Origin: Galdieria sulphuraria
Taxonomy: Eukaryota > Rhodophyta > Bangiophyceae > Galdieriales > Galdieriaceae
DNA length: 64,000 bases
Reading direction: 5' to 3'
Assembly: GCF_000341285.1 (NCBI RefSeq)
Contig: NW_005178436.1
Coordinates: 86,479-150,478 of the forward strand
Of the stretch, positions 10,155 to 20,573 are shown piece after piece. The notes under the pieces are model-generated. The model was not told the origin of the DNA and made no database searches. It was given only the letters and a program-made list of their open reading frames with translations. Within the stretch, counting starts at the first letter, position 1; each line of letters starts with the position of its first letter. A program made the position numbers and the translations under genes.

Positions 10155-10884
10155 TTTGTTGAATAAAATACAACGTTATATCCTTGCTCTCTCCCCAAAA
10201 CTTACTTGTATTGAAGTTTCTTCTACAGGTTTATAAGAGTCTCAAAACAGACTTTTCAAATTCGATAGCAAAGGGAAACTGTGAAAGATAGTCAGTAGTT
10301 TGGGAAAACCAGATATCGGCCAGTTTTATCCAACCAAGCTATAGAAAGCCTCCAACTCTTGGAGACAAAGCTGGCTTACTATCTATTCCTCTTGGGAAGC
10401 CTACCCTGGTGATTTGTTCTCTTTATAGTTTCTTTACAAAGCACCATAATGCAGTTGATATCTAAAAGTCACATCTGTATTGTCAAGTTTCAAACTGACA
10501 CGGGCTATCTGAAGTTGCAGACAGCTCAACACTTCTCAACCAAGAATCTCTAAACTTCATAGTTATAGGCACAAGTTATTGTGAAAAAGAAACATACTGA
10601 CTTGGTTGAAGGCTATTCCTTTCATGATAAATAAGTTTTTGTATCGTCAAACGAACGTTTATCTCTCGACCTCAGTATTCCGTGAAACTTTAGACATTGA
10701 GCCAATGACAATTTTCTCAACTCGAAAAGAAATTTATAACATTAGACTTGGTCACTGTGATAAGTATCAAGTTAGAAAGAAAACATTTCTGAAAAAATAT
10801 TACTGAATAGATAATCTAGTCTTTTGCATCCGTTCCTGGAAATATGCAATGTGATGTGCTGCTGTCTTGGAGAAAGTTCAGAGC
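9582..10884. other. Long non-coding interval before the bZIP gene
   Basis: About 1.3 kb between the divergent sugar porter and bZIP genes with no convincing exon. The only sizeable open frame (near 10606-10806) lacks family features and good start context. The stretch contains (GA)20 and several Lys/Asn-poor, stop-filled frames. Compared with the usual gaps here of under 150 nt it is very long, so it may hold the bZIP promoter and a long leader, or an unrecognised non-coding RNA. Confidence 0.6.
10111..10150. repeat. (GA)20 dinucleotide repeat
   Basis: Twenty uninterrupted GA units about 730 nt upstream of the bZIP start codon. GA tracts upstream of genes can bind GAGA-type factors in some eukaryotes; here a role is only a possibility. 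Confidence 0.95.
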
Positions 10885-11548
10885 ATGAACGAAGCCTCCA
10901 GTTATTCCCATAATAGCGTGGATAGTACCTTGAAAAGTGAAGATATCAATACTTTGGACACTAGTTCTGTCACAGAAGATGTTAGTGGCAGGGAAGGACC
11001 ATCTGCTGAGGAGCTACGGAGACAGAAACGTTTGGTCAGGAACAGAATTTCAGCAGAACGTTCCAGAAGAAGAAGACTTTCCAGGATTGAAGATTTGATG
11101 GCACATAATAAGCGACTACAAGAGGAATTGGAGTCTTTGCAAGCTATGGAAGTGGAGAATGGCTATTTGAAGAGGCAAGTTGAGTTGAGAGAGAATTTAC
11201 TTCAGTTGAAGTGTGCACTGCAGCCCGAGTGTCCGATGTCTTCCAATTGTTTCAATTCGAGTCTTATTCAAGTTGCCACTATGTCTCAGCAACAGTTTGC
11301 ACAAGGCAAGTTTTATGGTGCTTTTTGTAGTGCTCGGTTATGGCTTATTTTTGTATATAGACCAAAGCTCGAAAGACGTTATATATGATGTTGAGAAGCT
11401 TTGTAGTACAGAGTCACAAAGGGAACTTTCGTCGAGTTCTTCTATTTGGAGTCTTGGATATGAAGCTCCTTGGTTGAAACAAGCTTCGGCAGCTCGTGCA
11501 GCTCTTGCTCGACAGCTATCTAACAAGTCGACTCATGAGATATCATGA
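10885..11548 (+). CDS. bZIP transcription factor
   Basis: Two exons, 10885..11305 and 11361..11548, 202 aa. The basic region contains the invariant N-x7-R (NRISAERSR, near residues 53-61), followed by heptad leucines through RIEDLMAHNKRLQEEL and YLKRQVELRENLLQL. The N-terminus is Ser/Glu-rich and acidic. The intron (55 nt) is of GC-AG type: CAAG/GCAAGT...TATATAG. Splicing it joins QQFAQ to DQSSKDVIYDV and extends the frame to a Ser-rich tail ending SNKSTHEIS; retention would give a different, shorter end (KFYGAFCSARLWL...). It binds DNA as a dimer in the nucleus; target genes are unknown. The ATG chosen is the first in frame. Confidence 0.88.
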
Positions 11549-11588
11549 AACTACTTTTTAATATTCTTTGCATGACTCTCGAAAGTAT

Positions 11589-13032
11589 TTAATCTCTTAG
11601 AGTTCTCCCTTTTCCACTAAAAGGAACAAAACTAGCAGCAGAAGGATTCGTCTTATCGTTGGTAGAATTTTCTTTGGATTGCGTTTCTTTTTCTACCTAA
11701 TTGCGATTTGATTATATAAACATGGAAGATAAAAGAGACTCATTTGAGACACCCGAACCTTGGAAGAAACAGTTCCACGTAAACTTCGGCCTTCACCCCC
11801 AAATGGAACGAATGCTTTCTTAGTTGTCGGAGAATCCTCTTCTTCCGAAGATTCAGAGTCCGAATCATGTAAAGCACGATGTCCTTGTCTTGCATTACGA
11901 AATGATTGAATAGCTGCATTTCTTCTTTCTTCGAGTTTTGCTTTGGAGTCTATTCACCGACTTGAGACAGTTGTCCTTTCAACAGGAGAATTGACTTTCT
12001 AACCTGAAATAAAATTGGTTTGTGTATCATCTTTCTTCATATTTGTACCGAAGGACTTGAACCATTGTAAACTACCTAAGCGTTATCTATATGTTCTCAA
12101 CTTACGTTTGTAGAAGGCAAACTGCTATTTGAAGAGTTGTTATTTTCATTGTATTGCTTTGTTTCCATATCTGCAGGTGGAGCAAATTCTACATTGACGT
12201 CAGCATCAATAATACTTATGGCATCTCCTGGTTGTACTTGTAGAATATCGATCCAATAAATTCTATTTAGATAGTGAATGGCTATAGTATCTCCTATACA
12301 ACATATCCTAATGACAAACAACTTCCTTTCATCTTTTAGAAATTATCTACCTTGAGTTAAGCATGAAAAGTTTCGAAGTCTGGCTTCTAAAACTGCCTTA
12401 GGATCCGATATTGCCAAAAACTCTGAACTCTGAGGTCGAAGTTTGACAAAAGTTCCTTTAGGTAAATTAGCATTGCGTATCTATATATGCATATATAAGA
12501 CTTGGCAAGTCAATTGGTTCGTCATGGCAATCACCTTTATCAGTTCACCTTCTCCAACAGCCATATTTTGCATCATCCAATAAGGCAAATAAGCAAAACC
12601 TTCCTATTCTCTCCTTTTTACTCTTTTTTTACAAAATAACAAACTTTTTTTCCTATACCTCTGCAATAAATTCCATAACTCCACAGTGGGTAACTCTTCC
12701 AGCTGAACTTTCCAACTGAAACAACATAGGATAGGAAACCTGCATTTGCGTCAAAGCATCCAAAGCACTAGGAGGAAGTACTATTTTATCTCCATTTTCT
12801 AGTTGAGGCTAAAAAGAAAAAGTTTATATTCCTCACCCATTGTGATATCCACGTTCTACTTACTTTATCAATAAAAGAGACAGGATATGCTCTCAAGTTT
12901 CGTTGAAACGACCCAGAAGGTATTGGAAAGGGACCTTTTTCAAACCATATCAAACAAAGTGAACAAAACTCAAAAAGGCATACTTTGAAAAGGAAAGCCT
13001 GGTAAAACACCACCACCTCCTAAAGGAAACAT
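11589..13032 (-). CDS. UFD1: UFD1, substrate-recruiting cofactor of Cdc48/p97
   Basis: Nine exons: 13032..12984, 12934..12864, 12808..12659, 12603..12535, 12480..12351, 12293..12106, 12055..12004, 11949..11759, 11696..11589; 335 aa, mixed intron phases. The UT3 domain is clear: LRAYPVSFIDK, KIVLPPSALDALTQMQVSYP, VTHCGVMEFIAEEG, AYLPYWMMQNM, VKLRPQSSEFLAISDPKAV, GDTIAIHYLNRIYWIDILQ. The C-terminal tail has two copies of the SHP box that docks on Cdc48: FVPFGGEGRSLR and, in the last exon, FVPFSGKGRTLR. With NPL4 and Cdc48 it extracts ubiquitinated proteins, for example in ER-associated degradation. The short first exon (MFPLGGGGVLPGFPFQ) and the exon at 12004-12055 rest on splice signals and frame only. 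Confidence 0.9.
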
Positions 13033-13218
13033 GGGAAAGACTTTGAGAATATTATCATACAAATTTTTATATGAAAAATGAATACTTGTGAAGCTAAAAT
13101 GAAATAATTGCTATTTCTGGTTTCATAATTATTCCTCTTAAGGAATTCTGTTATAGCTTTGATACTTGATCATTTCACTTTTGGATATCGGGGTCAGAAG
13201 AACTGTGTTGTACATAGT

Positions 13219-14314
13219 ATGTCAAGCAGTCTTCACAGATATGTCCATATAGGTAGTCGGACACCAACAAATACTGAAGGAATGTATGCAAGTTCTGTTT
13301 ATCGTGCTATTGGTATAGATCATAGGTAAGTATCGAATAGTTTGTTGAAAGTTGTGTTAACTCTGCTTTAGTTTGGACTTGGAAACTTTTCTTAATCAGT
13401 TGCAGTTGCGGTTGGTCAAGAACTCCGAAGAAGAGATAATATTGGAACTAGTTGGTGTAGCTGCTCCTTTGATAAATGCGTTGAGAAGAATTCTCTTTGC
13501 GGAAGTACCTACCATGGCCATAGAATATGTTCTTATCAGTGACAATACGAGTGTGATTCACGACGAAATATTGGCTCATCGTTTAGGCTTAATTCCTATT
13601 CAAGCAGACCCAGACGGCTTTCAAGACTATCGTAAAGGAGAAGAACCTCGTGAAAACAACACCATTGTATTGAAACTCCAAGTAGAGTGCAAACAGAATC
13701 CTCAAGCAAGACCTGGAGCAGAACCAGAAGAGTTGTATATCAACAGCAATGTCTATTCCAGAGACTTGGTTTGGGAACCTTTGGGTAATCAGTTGGAAAA
13801 GTTTGGAAAGAATGGAATACGTCCTGTCTCGGAGGATATATTGATTGCAAAGTTGAGACCCAAACAACGAATAGAATTGGAAGCTCGATGTATAAAAGGA
13901 ATCGGCAAAGAACACGCAAAATGGTCACCAGTTGCTACAGCCTATTATGCCATGTTGCCACAAGTAGAGTTGTTACAAGATATATTGGATGAAGATGCTC
14001 GTCGATTGATACAAAAATGTCCAATGAAAGTATTTGACTTGGAAGATATGGCTGATAAGAAACATTCTTATGTAGAACAACAACAGCCAATCTCTCATGT
14101 TATTGCTAAAGTAGTTGAACCTCGTCGATGTACATTGTGCCGTGAGTGTATCCGAGAAGAAGGTTGGGATAAGATGATCAAACTTTCCAAAGTTCGCGAC
14201 CACTTTTTCTTAAGTATAGAAGGAACTGGTGCCATTCCAACGGAGCAGTTATTTCTAAGAGCTTTAAAAGTACTTCGAAACAAATGCGATATGTTATTGA
14301 GTTTTCTTGACTAG
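13219..14314 (+). CDS. RPC40: RNA polymerase I and III subunit AC40 (RPAC1)
   Basis: Two exons, 13219..13325 and 13372..14314, 349 aa, matching the family's usual size. The alpha-like dimerisation region shows [21 protein letters not shown] and [15 protein letters not shown], the hallmark of AC40 and archaeal Rpo[21 protein letters not shown] and [20 protein letters not shown] follow, the latter resembling the Cys cluster of the ferredoxin-like insert. The end ([20 protein letters not shown]) completes the dimer interface. It pairs with AC19 to nucleate assembly of Pol I and Pol III in the nucleus. The intron is phase 2, 46 nt. Its TAG stop shares three bases with the stop of the convergent NDP kinase gene. 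Confidence 0.95.
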
Positions 14315-15037
14315 TTGAATACTTTTTCATATACCCATTCATGTAAACTAGGATTCCAATCTACCAGTTCTTCCGAATGAAACCACAATTGTATTTCTCT
14401 TTCGGCACTGGAGATACTATCACTTCCATGAATAATATTTCGACCTATAGTAATATTTGTCAATAAGAGTCTTTTGTAAAAAAATTAAATACCTATATCA
14501 ATACCAAAGTCTCCACGAATCGTTCCAGGTGCACAAGTCAAAGGATCGGTATTTCCAATCAACTTTCGAACTTGACCAATAACATCCTAAGTAACCAACT
14601 TTCACTTTAAACAATTACAAACTATTGTTATTATATACCTTTCCTTCCCAAACCATAGCACAAACAGGACCACTGGTTATAAAACTTACCAAGTCACCAA
14701 AAAAAGGCTTCGACCGAAGGGATTCATAATGACTCTCTGCCAACGTTCTAGAAGGTTTAAGCAACTTCAAGGCAACAAGTGAATATCCTTTATCTTCCAA
14801 TCTAGCAATAGTTCGTCCAATCAGACCACGGTGGACACCATCTGGTTTGATAGCCACAAAAGTTCTTTCCGTGCAGTGCATAACCCAACTTGGAAAATAG
14901 GAGGATCGTGACCTTGTATTATAGCAACGAGGCAAACAACATAATTTGTGATTTCTCTTTTCTATCCGACTAAGTTGTTGTCGACTGACAGTATTATTGG
15001 ACTTGAGAACACAAGGCTGCAAGAATGTGATCATCAT
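14311..15037 (-). CDS. NDK: Nucleoside diphosphate kinase with organelle presequence
   Basis: Three exons: 15037..14639, 14586..14493, 14444..14311; 208 aa. The core runs from [18 protein letters not shown] to the end. The phosphorylated His is in RNIIHGSDS, followed by AEREIQLWF. The enzyme transfers phosphate between NTPs and NDPs through a phospho-His. Some 50 residues precede the core, rich in Arg, Ser and Cys with almost no acids, suggesting plastid or mitochondrial import. The second intron splits the Gly codon before the active-site segment (D-I-G/RNIIHG). Both introns fit GT-AG. The stop codon overlaps the stop of the RPAC1 gene on the other strand. Confidence 0.95.
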
Positions 15038-15156
15038 CCTTCTTCTTCTTCTTCAATTAGGATATAAGATTCAAGAGACGATTATTGAAAAGACACAAAG
15101 ACTTTAGAATTGTGAAACAAAACATAAACTTCTGCTACGATATTGCCATTCAAAAC

Positions 15157-16921
15157 TTATTTTTGAATAACAAAAGAGTCCCAAACTTCACCACTAGTAT
15201 GATAAAATGTATAATTGAGAGTATTTAGGTTCACATTGACAATAGCATAACCTCCATAAGGATAATATGATGAGTTGTATCGAACTGCAGACCAATCAGG
15301 TTTAGGACCCGTATAGATATTATGACCTTCAATCACAGTACCTCCATAGCCATTCATAACTTGAACTGGATAAGGAGGTTGATGATAAACATTGTTGACT
15401 GCTTTGCATTGAGAACATACTTGACCAGTTTCCGGAATAGTTGGATCCATTCTTTCATAAGTATGCACATGTCCACAAGTATAGAGATCAGCTTTGTATT
15501 TCACAAGATAAGGCATTAAACTGGCACTCAATTGAGGAGCCAATTCGGAACAATCCGAGACATTCAAAGAACACCGAATAGGTCGATGTGCCATAACAAT
15601 CAACCACAAATTGGGATTTTGGTCTCGACGTTTAGCAAAAGCTTCCAAATCCTTTTCCAGCCATTGAACTTGATCTTGGAAAATGTAAAGTGGTTCTGCA
15701 TAAGTCTCTTCATACAACTCTCCTTTTTCATAGTCTAAATAATTTTCAAAGCTGAGAACTACAAAATGAACTGGTCCTTGATCAAATGAATACCATAATG
15801 CATCTGGACCTGCTCCACTCTCTTCTAAAGGCATACGAAAACGATTGCGAATTCCAGTAAAGTTCCAAGGACCTTCATGATTACCTGCAGCTATCATATA
15901 AGGTACATGGGCTATTATATCTTCCATATCTCTCATATATTTATCAAAAACGGCTTCACATCCATCACTATAAGATTGATCACCAATTACCATAAGAAAT
16001 TCCATTTCATCTTTATGCTTCTTCAATGCTTCTCTTGTGAGTTTACCTCCTTGAGTGCCAATATCTGCTATGGCACCAAATGTTACATGAGAAGAATTTG
16101 TTCCATATGGAGCAATAAATGAATATCTATTCGAATAAGCATTAGCAGAATAATAATATTTCTTTCCTGGAATCAATCCCGTTACTTTCACATGATGGAA
16201 ATAACCAGTATAGTTTCTACAAATAAGTGGAGGTTGACCTGAACCAATAGTAAATGTTCTTGTATCATTTGTACAAAACACTTTTCCAGTAAAAGTATTT
16301 CCAAGGCCATCGATATCATCTTCTATAGTAACACATTGTCCATAAGGTTCCGGATTGCTGAGAGTAGAATACGAAATGATTACTTCTCCTGGATTGCTTG
16401 TCAAGGCTAAATGAAACTGTTCAGGTTTGGTTGGATGTTCTGAGTCACAACATTTACAAAAGCCATCTGATTGAACATCTGTAAAACCAGCTTCTAATAG
16501 AGCCTCTCTTACATTGAAGTGATTAGGGAAATAGATGAGCCAAGCATATAACTTTCTCAAATATTTCAAAAAGTTGTATTCATTTTGGGTAATGGTCACC
16601 ATAGTATTCAGGTCCTTGTTCATATTCAATCCTGTTTGATTACTTCTTCTATTGTGTACACAAGAAGCTGAAGAAGAGACTTCTGTTATCCCATTCATAT
16701 CTGGCAAGTCATAGACTAAAACATTTTTGAATAAACAGATGTCATCAACACAAATGAAATTTTGTCTTACTTCTTTCTAATCCAGCAAAGCTTTCTATGT
16801 CATTCTTTACTTCTGCAGATTCTTTACTTAGTAAAAACTCTCTCCATTGCTTTGCATCTATCATACAAACACAATGAATGAGAAAAGCTATAGCCATAGT
16901 CATCCATATTTTACTTTTCAT
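15157..16921 (-). CDS. Secreted purple acid phosphatase-like metallophosphoesterase
   Basis: Two exons, 16921..16771 and 16715..15157, 569 aa; a 55-nt phase-1 intron. The first exon encodes a signal peptide (MKSKIWMTMAIAFLIHCVC). A fibronectin-like N-terminal domain is followed by the metallophosphatase core with all five motifs: ADIGTQGG (D-x-G), GDQSYSDG (G-D-x2-Y), AAGNHEG, VMAHRPIR and CGHVHTYER. The Tyr in motif II gives the purple Fe(III)-Tyr colour in this family. Numerous N-x-S/T sites (NYTGY, NSSHV, NFTG, NVSD, NSSYY) fit a secreted glycoprotein. Probable job: releasing phosphate from organic esters outside the cell or in the vacuole. The size matches high-molecular-weight plant-type PAPs. 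Confidence 0.93.
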
Positions 16922-17245
16922 CTTTAATGAACAGTTGACAACCTGGAATCGTCAATGGTGAATGAGCTGGATATTTCAAGCAAAGAAACCGAATCGATTG
17001 TGATGCAGATTCTTCTAATGATTCTTATTCCGTATTCCTATAAAATCTGTTGATGAATTCGTAATATTCTCCTCTACATGAGTGCTTACTTGGAAATGTC
17101 TTTTGAGCTGATAGAAAATCTGTTTTTCATCTCTTATGAAAAGTTACCAATTAAGAAATGATTGAGATGCTTAATAAACAATTATTCGTCCCTTCACTGT
17201 CTCACACATTGGCCATTTCTCCCTGTTGAAACCACAACACGAAAA
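16922..17245. promoter_or_regulatory. Shared upstream interval of the PAP and LeuD genes
   Basis: 324 nt between two divergent start codons. It must contain both promoters if the starts are right. I see no convincing motif in it. Confidence 0.4.
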
Positions 17246-18127
17246 ATGAAACCAAAACTTGGTTTCTCTGTGGCACTTGCTATTCCATTTCGAATATGTA
17301 ATAAGCAATTCATTTCGCATATATGTAAACCACTTTCAATCTCTCCATCTCAGAATATCCCTGTGTTGAAGAAAAAAACCTTTCACTCTACTAGTATCAG
17401 TTGTTCTGCCAAACAAATGGAACAAGTTTCCAAGGTGGGTAAGAAACGAAGCGGAAACCTTTTACGTGGAAAGGTATTTGTTGTTAGAGATAATATCGAT
17501 ACCGATCAGGTACTGTGACTCTACCAAAGTTGTGTAAAGTTAAAAGAAGATTCCTAGATTATTCCTGCAGAGTTTCTTACTTTGGTTCCTTCCGTTCCTG
17601 AGGAATATGAGAAACTAGGAAGTTATGCCTTGGTTGGATTACCAGAAAAGGAGTATCCTATACGCTTTATTGAAAAGAATCAACTACATACTACATATAC
17701 TATCATCATTGCTGGGAACAACTTTGGTTGCGGTTCTTCAAGAGAGCACGCACCTATAGCTTTAGGAGCTGCTGGAGCAGTTGCGGTAGTTGCCAAGTCT
17801 TATGCCAGAATATTCTTTCGCAATTGCTCTGCAACTGGTGAACTTTATCCTTGGGAGTCTAAGGAATATTTGGTGAATCATTTTCATACGGTAAGTATTC
17901 TGTTTTGGAAAGTATAGCATCCGATATATATATATAGAGATGGTCTATCCTATTGTATTATGTAGGGAGAAGAAGCAGAAATTGACTTTGGTCGAAATAT
18001 GATTCGAAACTTGTCTTCAAAGGAAGAATTTGAGTTGGAACCTTTAGGTGATGTTCTTCCTGTTATAGATGCTGGTGGTTTATTTGAATATGCTCGTCAA
18101 AGTGGAATGATTCCCAAACAGTCTTAA
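17246..18127 (+). CDS. leuD: 3-isopropylmalate dehydratase small subunit, plastid-targeted
   Basis: Three exons: 17246..17509, 17558..17890, 17966..18127; 252 aa, introns between codons. About 70 N-terminal residues are Ser/Lys/Thr-rich with few acids (a transit peptide), then [20 protein letters not shown], the cyanobacterial/plant form of Leu[21 protein letters not shown] is the swivelling-domain signature of the aconitase small subunit. With the large subunit it isomerises 2- to 3-isopropylmalate in leucine synthesis, in the plastid in algae and plants. The ATG used (MKPKLGFSV) is the first in frame. The MsrA start codon follows its stop by only 39 nt on the same strand. Confidence 0.95.
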
Positions 18128-18166
18128 ATAGAGCGTTGGCTAATTCACATTCCCAACATTCAATAA

Positions 18167-19208
18167 ATGAATCCTTCACGTTGGACTTTTGTTGGCTGCT
18201 CATTGGTAGTGTCCAAGGGTTTGTCTTTTGGCAAGAGTCGTTGTTGTTGTTGGAAACACAGCAACTATTATTATCCAGGTAGATCCTATTATCGTACATT
18301 ATCTCATTCAGTGTTTGTCAAGCAACAAACGATAACGAGAATGGGTTTATTTGACCAAGTATTCGAAAAGATAGGAAAGCGAACAGGATATGAGCCTCCT
18401 GATAGAGAAGAAGCTATTATACCTGTAAGTTGTTTGCAGTTGTTTTAAAAGCGTTGTTCTTATTTTTGTATAGTCTGAAAAACATTATGTTTTGGGAACT
18501 CCACTTTCTGCCAATTTTGAAGAGATGGGGTTTCAGTATGCTTTATTTGGACTTGGTTGCTTTTGGGGTGCTGAACGTAAATTTTGGCAAACCAAAGGTG
18601 TCTATTCTACAGCAGTTGGATATGCGTAAGTAATAGTCTTATCAGTTCCAATAGGAATCCCTCATACTCTTCTGTAGAGGAGGAAGGACCAAGAACCCTA
18701 CATATGAAGATGTTTGTACAGATCGTACTGGACATGCTGAAGTTGTTCGTGTGGTATATGATCCCAAAAAGACTTCATATGAGCAGTTATTGGATGTCTT
18801 TTGGGCCAATCACGATCCTACTCAGTTAAATAGACAAGGCAATGATAGAGGAACCCAATATCGTTCCGTTATATTTTATTATGATGATGTTCAGAAGAAT
18901 TGTGCTGAAGAAACCAAAAGACACTTTCAAGTAAGTCTTTTTTAAAGATGGTGAATAGTATCAGATAAAAACTGTCGATAGGAAGTACTTGCAAAGAAAG
19001 GTTATGGAAATATTGTCACGGAAATAGTGCCTGCCTCAGTTTTTTACTTTGCAGAAGATTATGTAAGTTTATAAATAGCCAACTGTTTCTTATATTACTC
19101 ATACTTTCTCAGCATCAACAATATTTAGCCAAGAACCCTAATGGCTATTGTGGCTTAGGAGGAACAGGTTGTTATGAACCTCGACAAGATATTAAGTTGC
19201 CTTCATAA
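18167..19208 (+). CDS. MSRA: Peptide methionine sulfoxide reductase A, plastid-type
   Basis: Five exons: 18167..18424, 18474..18625, 18678..18930, 18982..19062, 19113..19208; 279 aa. The catalytic motif GCFWGAER (Cys near residue 115) and [17 protein letters not shown] are typical, with [12 protein letters not shown] and [13 protein letters not shown] near the C-terminus, the latter holding candidate resolving cysteines. It reduces the S-epimer of Met sulfoxide in damaged proteins using thioredoxin. The first 60 residues are basic, Ser- and Tyr-rich and look like a plastid or mitochondrial presequence. The intron after VGYA is phase 2; the others lie between codons. Tandem with LeuD upstream (39 nt) and the dehydrogenase downstream (111 nt). 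Confidence 0.94.
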
Positions 19209-19319
19209 GATTGTTTCTGAGTTTTTACTTTTCTGATAAGAAAAATAAAGAAAATTGCATTGGATGAGATATGACATTTGTGCATTGGATTTGTAATTTC
19301 ATTTGAGATTCATTGAAAC

Positions 19320-20481
19320 ATGTCAAAGTCGTTATTTCGAGTGGTTGTATTCAGGTATGCATATTGAAACTGAATGAAAATGGTTAATATTTGATAGTAC
19401 CAAAAACTATGATCAAATTGGTCTGACTGAAGCTCTTGGACGTTCTTCAGATGCTGCTCCCATCTCTTTTCGCTTTCTATCTTCAAGACTGTCTGCAAGT
19501 ACTGCTGAACTGGCCAAAGACGCAGAAGCTGTTTGTGTTTTTGTGAATGATACAGTAAGTGATTATATACTTTGAGGAACTGTTGTTATGAATCTTTCCT
19601 AATTAGGTGAATAGTGAAGTTCTGAAGATTCTACATGACAAAGGAATCCAACTAATAGCTTTGCGTTGTGCAGGCTTTAATAATGTAGATCTAAAAGCAG
19701 CTTCAGAATTGGGCATTTCTGTAGTTCGAGTTCCTGCTTATTCTCCCAATGCAGTTGGAGAGTTTGTTGCTGCTCAGTTACTTACTTTGGCTAGAAAGAT
19801 TCACAAGGCATATAATAGAGTACGAGAGAACAATTTTGATTTGCAAGGATTGGTTGGAATTGAAATTCGAGGAAAGAAAGCTGGCATAGTGGGTACTGGC
19901 AAGATTGGCGTTGCAACAGCCAAGGTTTTGAAAGGACTGGGTTTGGAGTTGTTTGGTTTCGATGTATTTCATAATCAAGAGTTTATTGATTTGGGTGGTC
20001 AGTATCTTTCGTTGGATGAATTATTATCACAGTCAGATATTGTCAGTTTACATTGTCCATTGAATGAGAGTACAAAGTATCTTATCCGTTCTGAAACGAT
20101 TGCTAAAATGAAATCTGGAGCTTATCTTATCAACACAAGTAGAGGAGCCTTGTTGGATACTCAAGCAGTATTGGATGCTTTATATTCAGGACATATTGGT
20201 GCTTTGGCAATCGATGTTTATGAAGGAGAAGGAGATTTATTCTTTGAAGTAAGTGTTAGGAATCTTTTCAAATAGATATTGAGTTGGAATAGGATCGTTC
20301 GGGTGCCATTGTTCATGATCCAATATTAGCCAAACTCCAAGCCTTGCCCAATGTATTAGTAACTGGTCATCAAGCATTTCTTACGGATGTGGCTTTGAGA
20401 AATATTTGCAATATTACTATCGACAATTTATCCAATTTTTATTATCAAAGGCCTCTTAAGAATAAAGTCGATCCTAAATAA
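19320..20481 (+). CDS. ldhA: D-2-hydroxyacid dehydrogenase, D-lactate dehydrogenase type
   Basis: Four exons: 19320..19354, 19398..19554, 19607..20248, 20293..20481; 340 aa, near the usual 330. The NAD-binding loop GIVGTGKIG is in place. LRCAGFNNVDL, VVRVPAYSPNAVGEF and NTSRGALLDT (catalytic Arg) match bacterial LdhA-type enzymes rather than glycerate dehydrogenases. The catalytic Glu is probably in DVYEGEGDLFFE and the His in TGHQAFLT (near 304). It would reduce pyruvate to D-lactate or the reverse. The 35-nt first exon (MSKSLFRVVVF) rests on frame and splice signals. No presequence is apparent, so a cytosolic site is likely. Confidence 0.92.
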
Positions 20482-20573
20482 AGATGGGCTTCCAAATAAT
20501 AAATATGAAAACTTATTCCATTTTCTCCAATTGAGGTAAATAGGGTTCTCCTTTTATAGGAATCATTGCAATC

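Noticed and set aside
10606-10806. 66-codon frame upstream of bZIP
   Set aside because: No ATG at its beginning, Lys/Ile-rich random-looking composition, no motifs.
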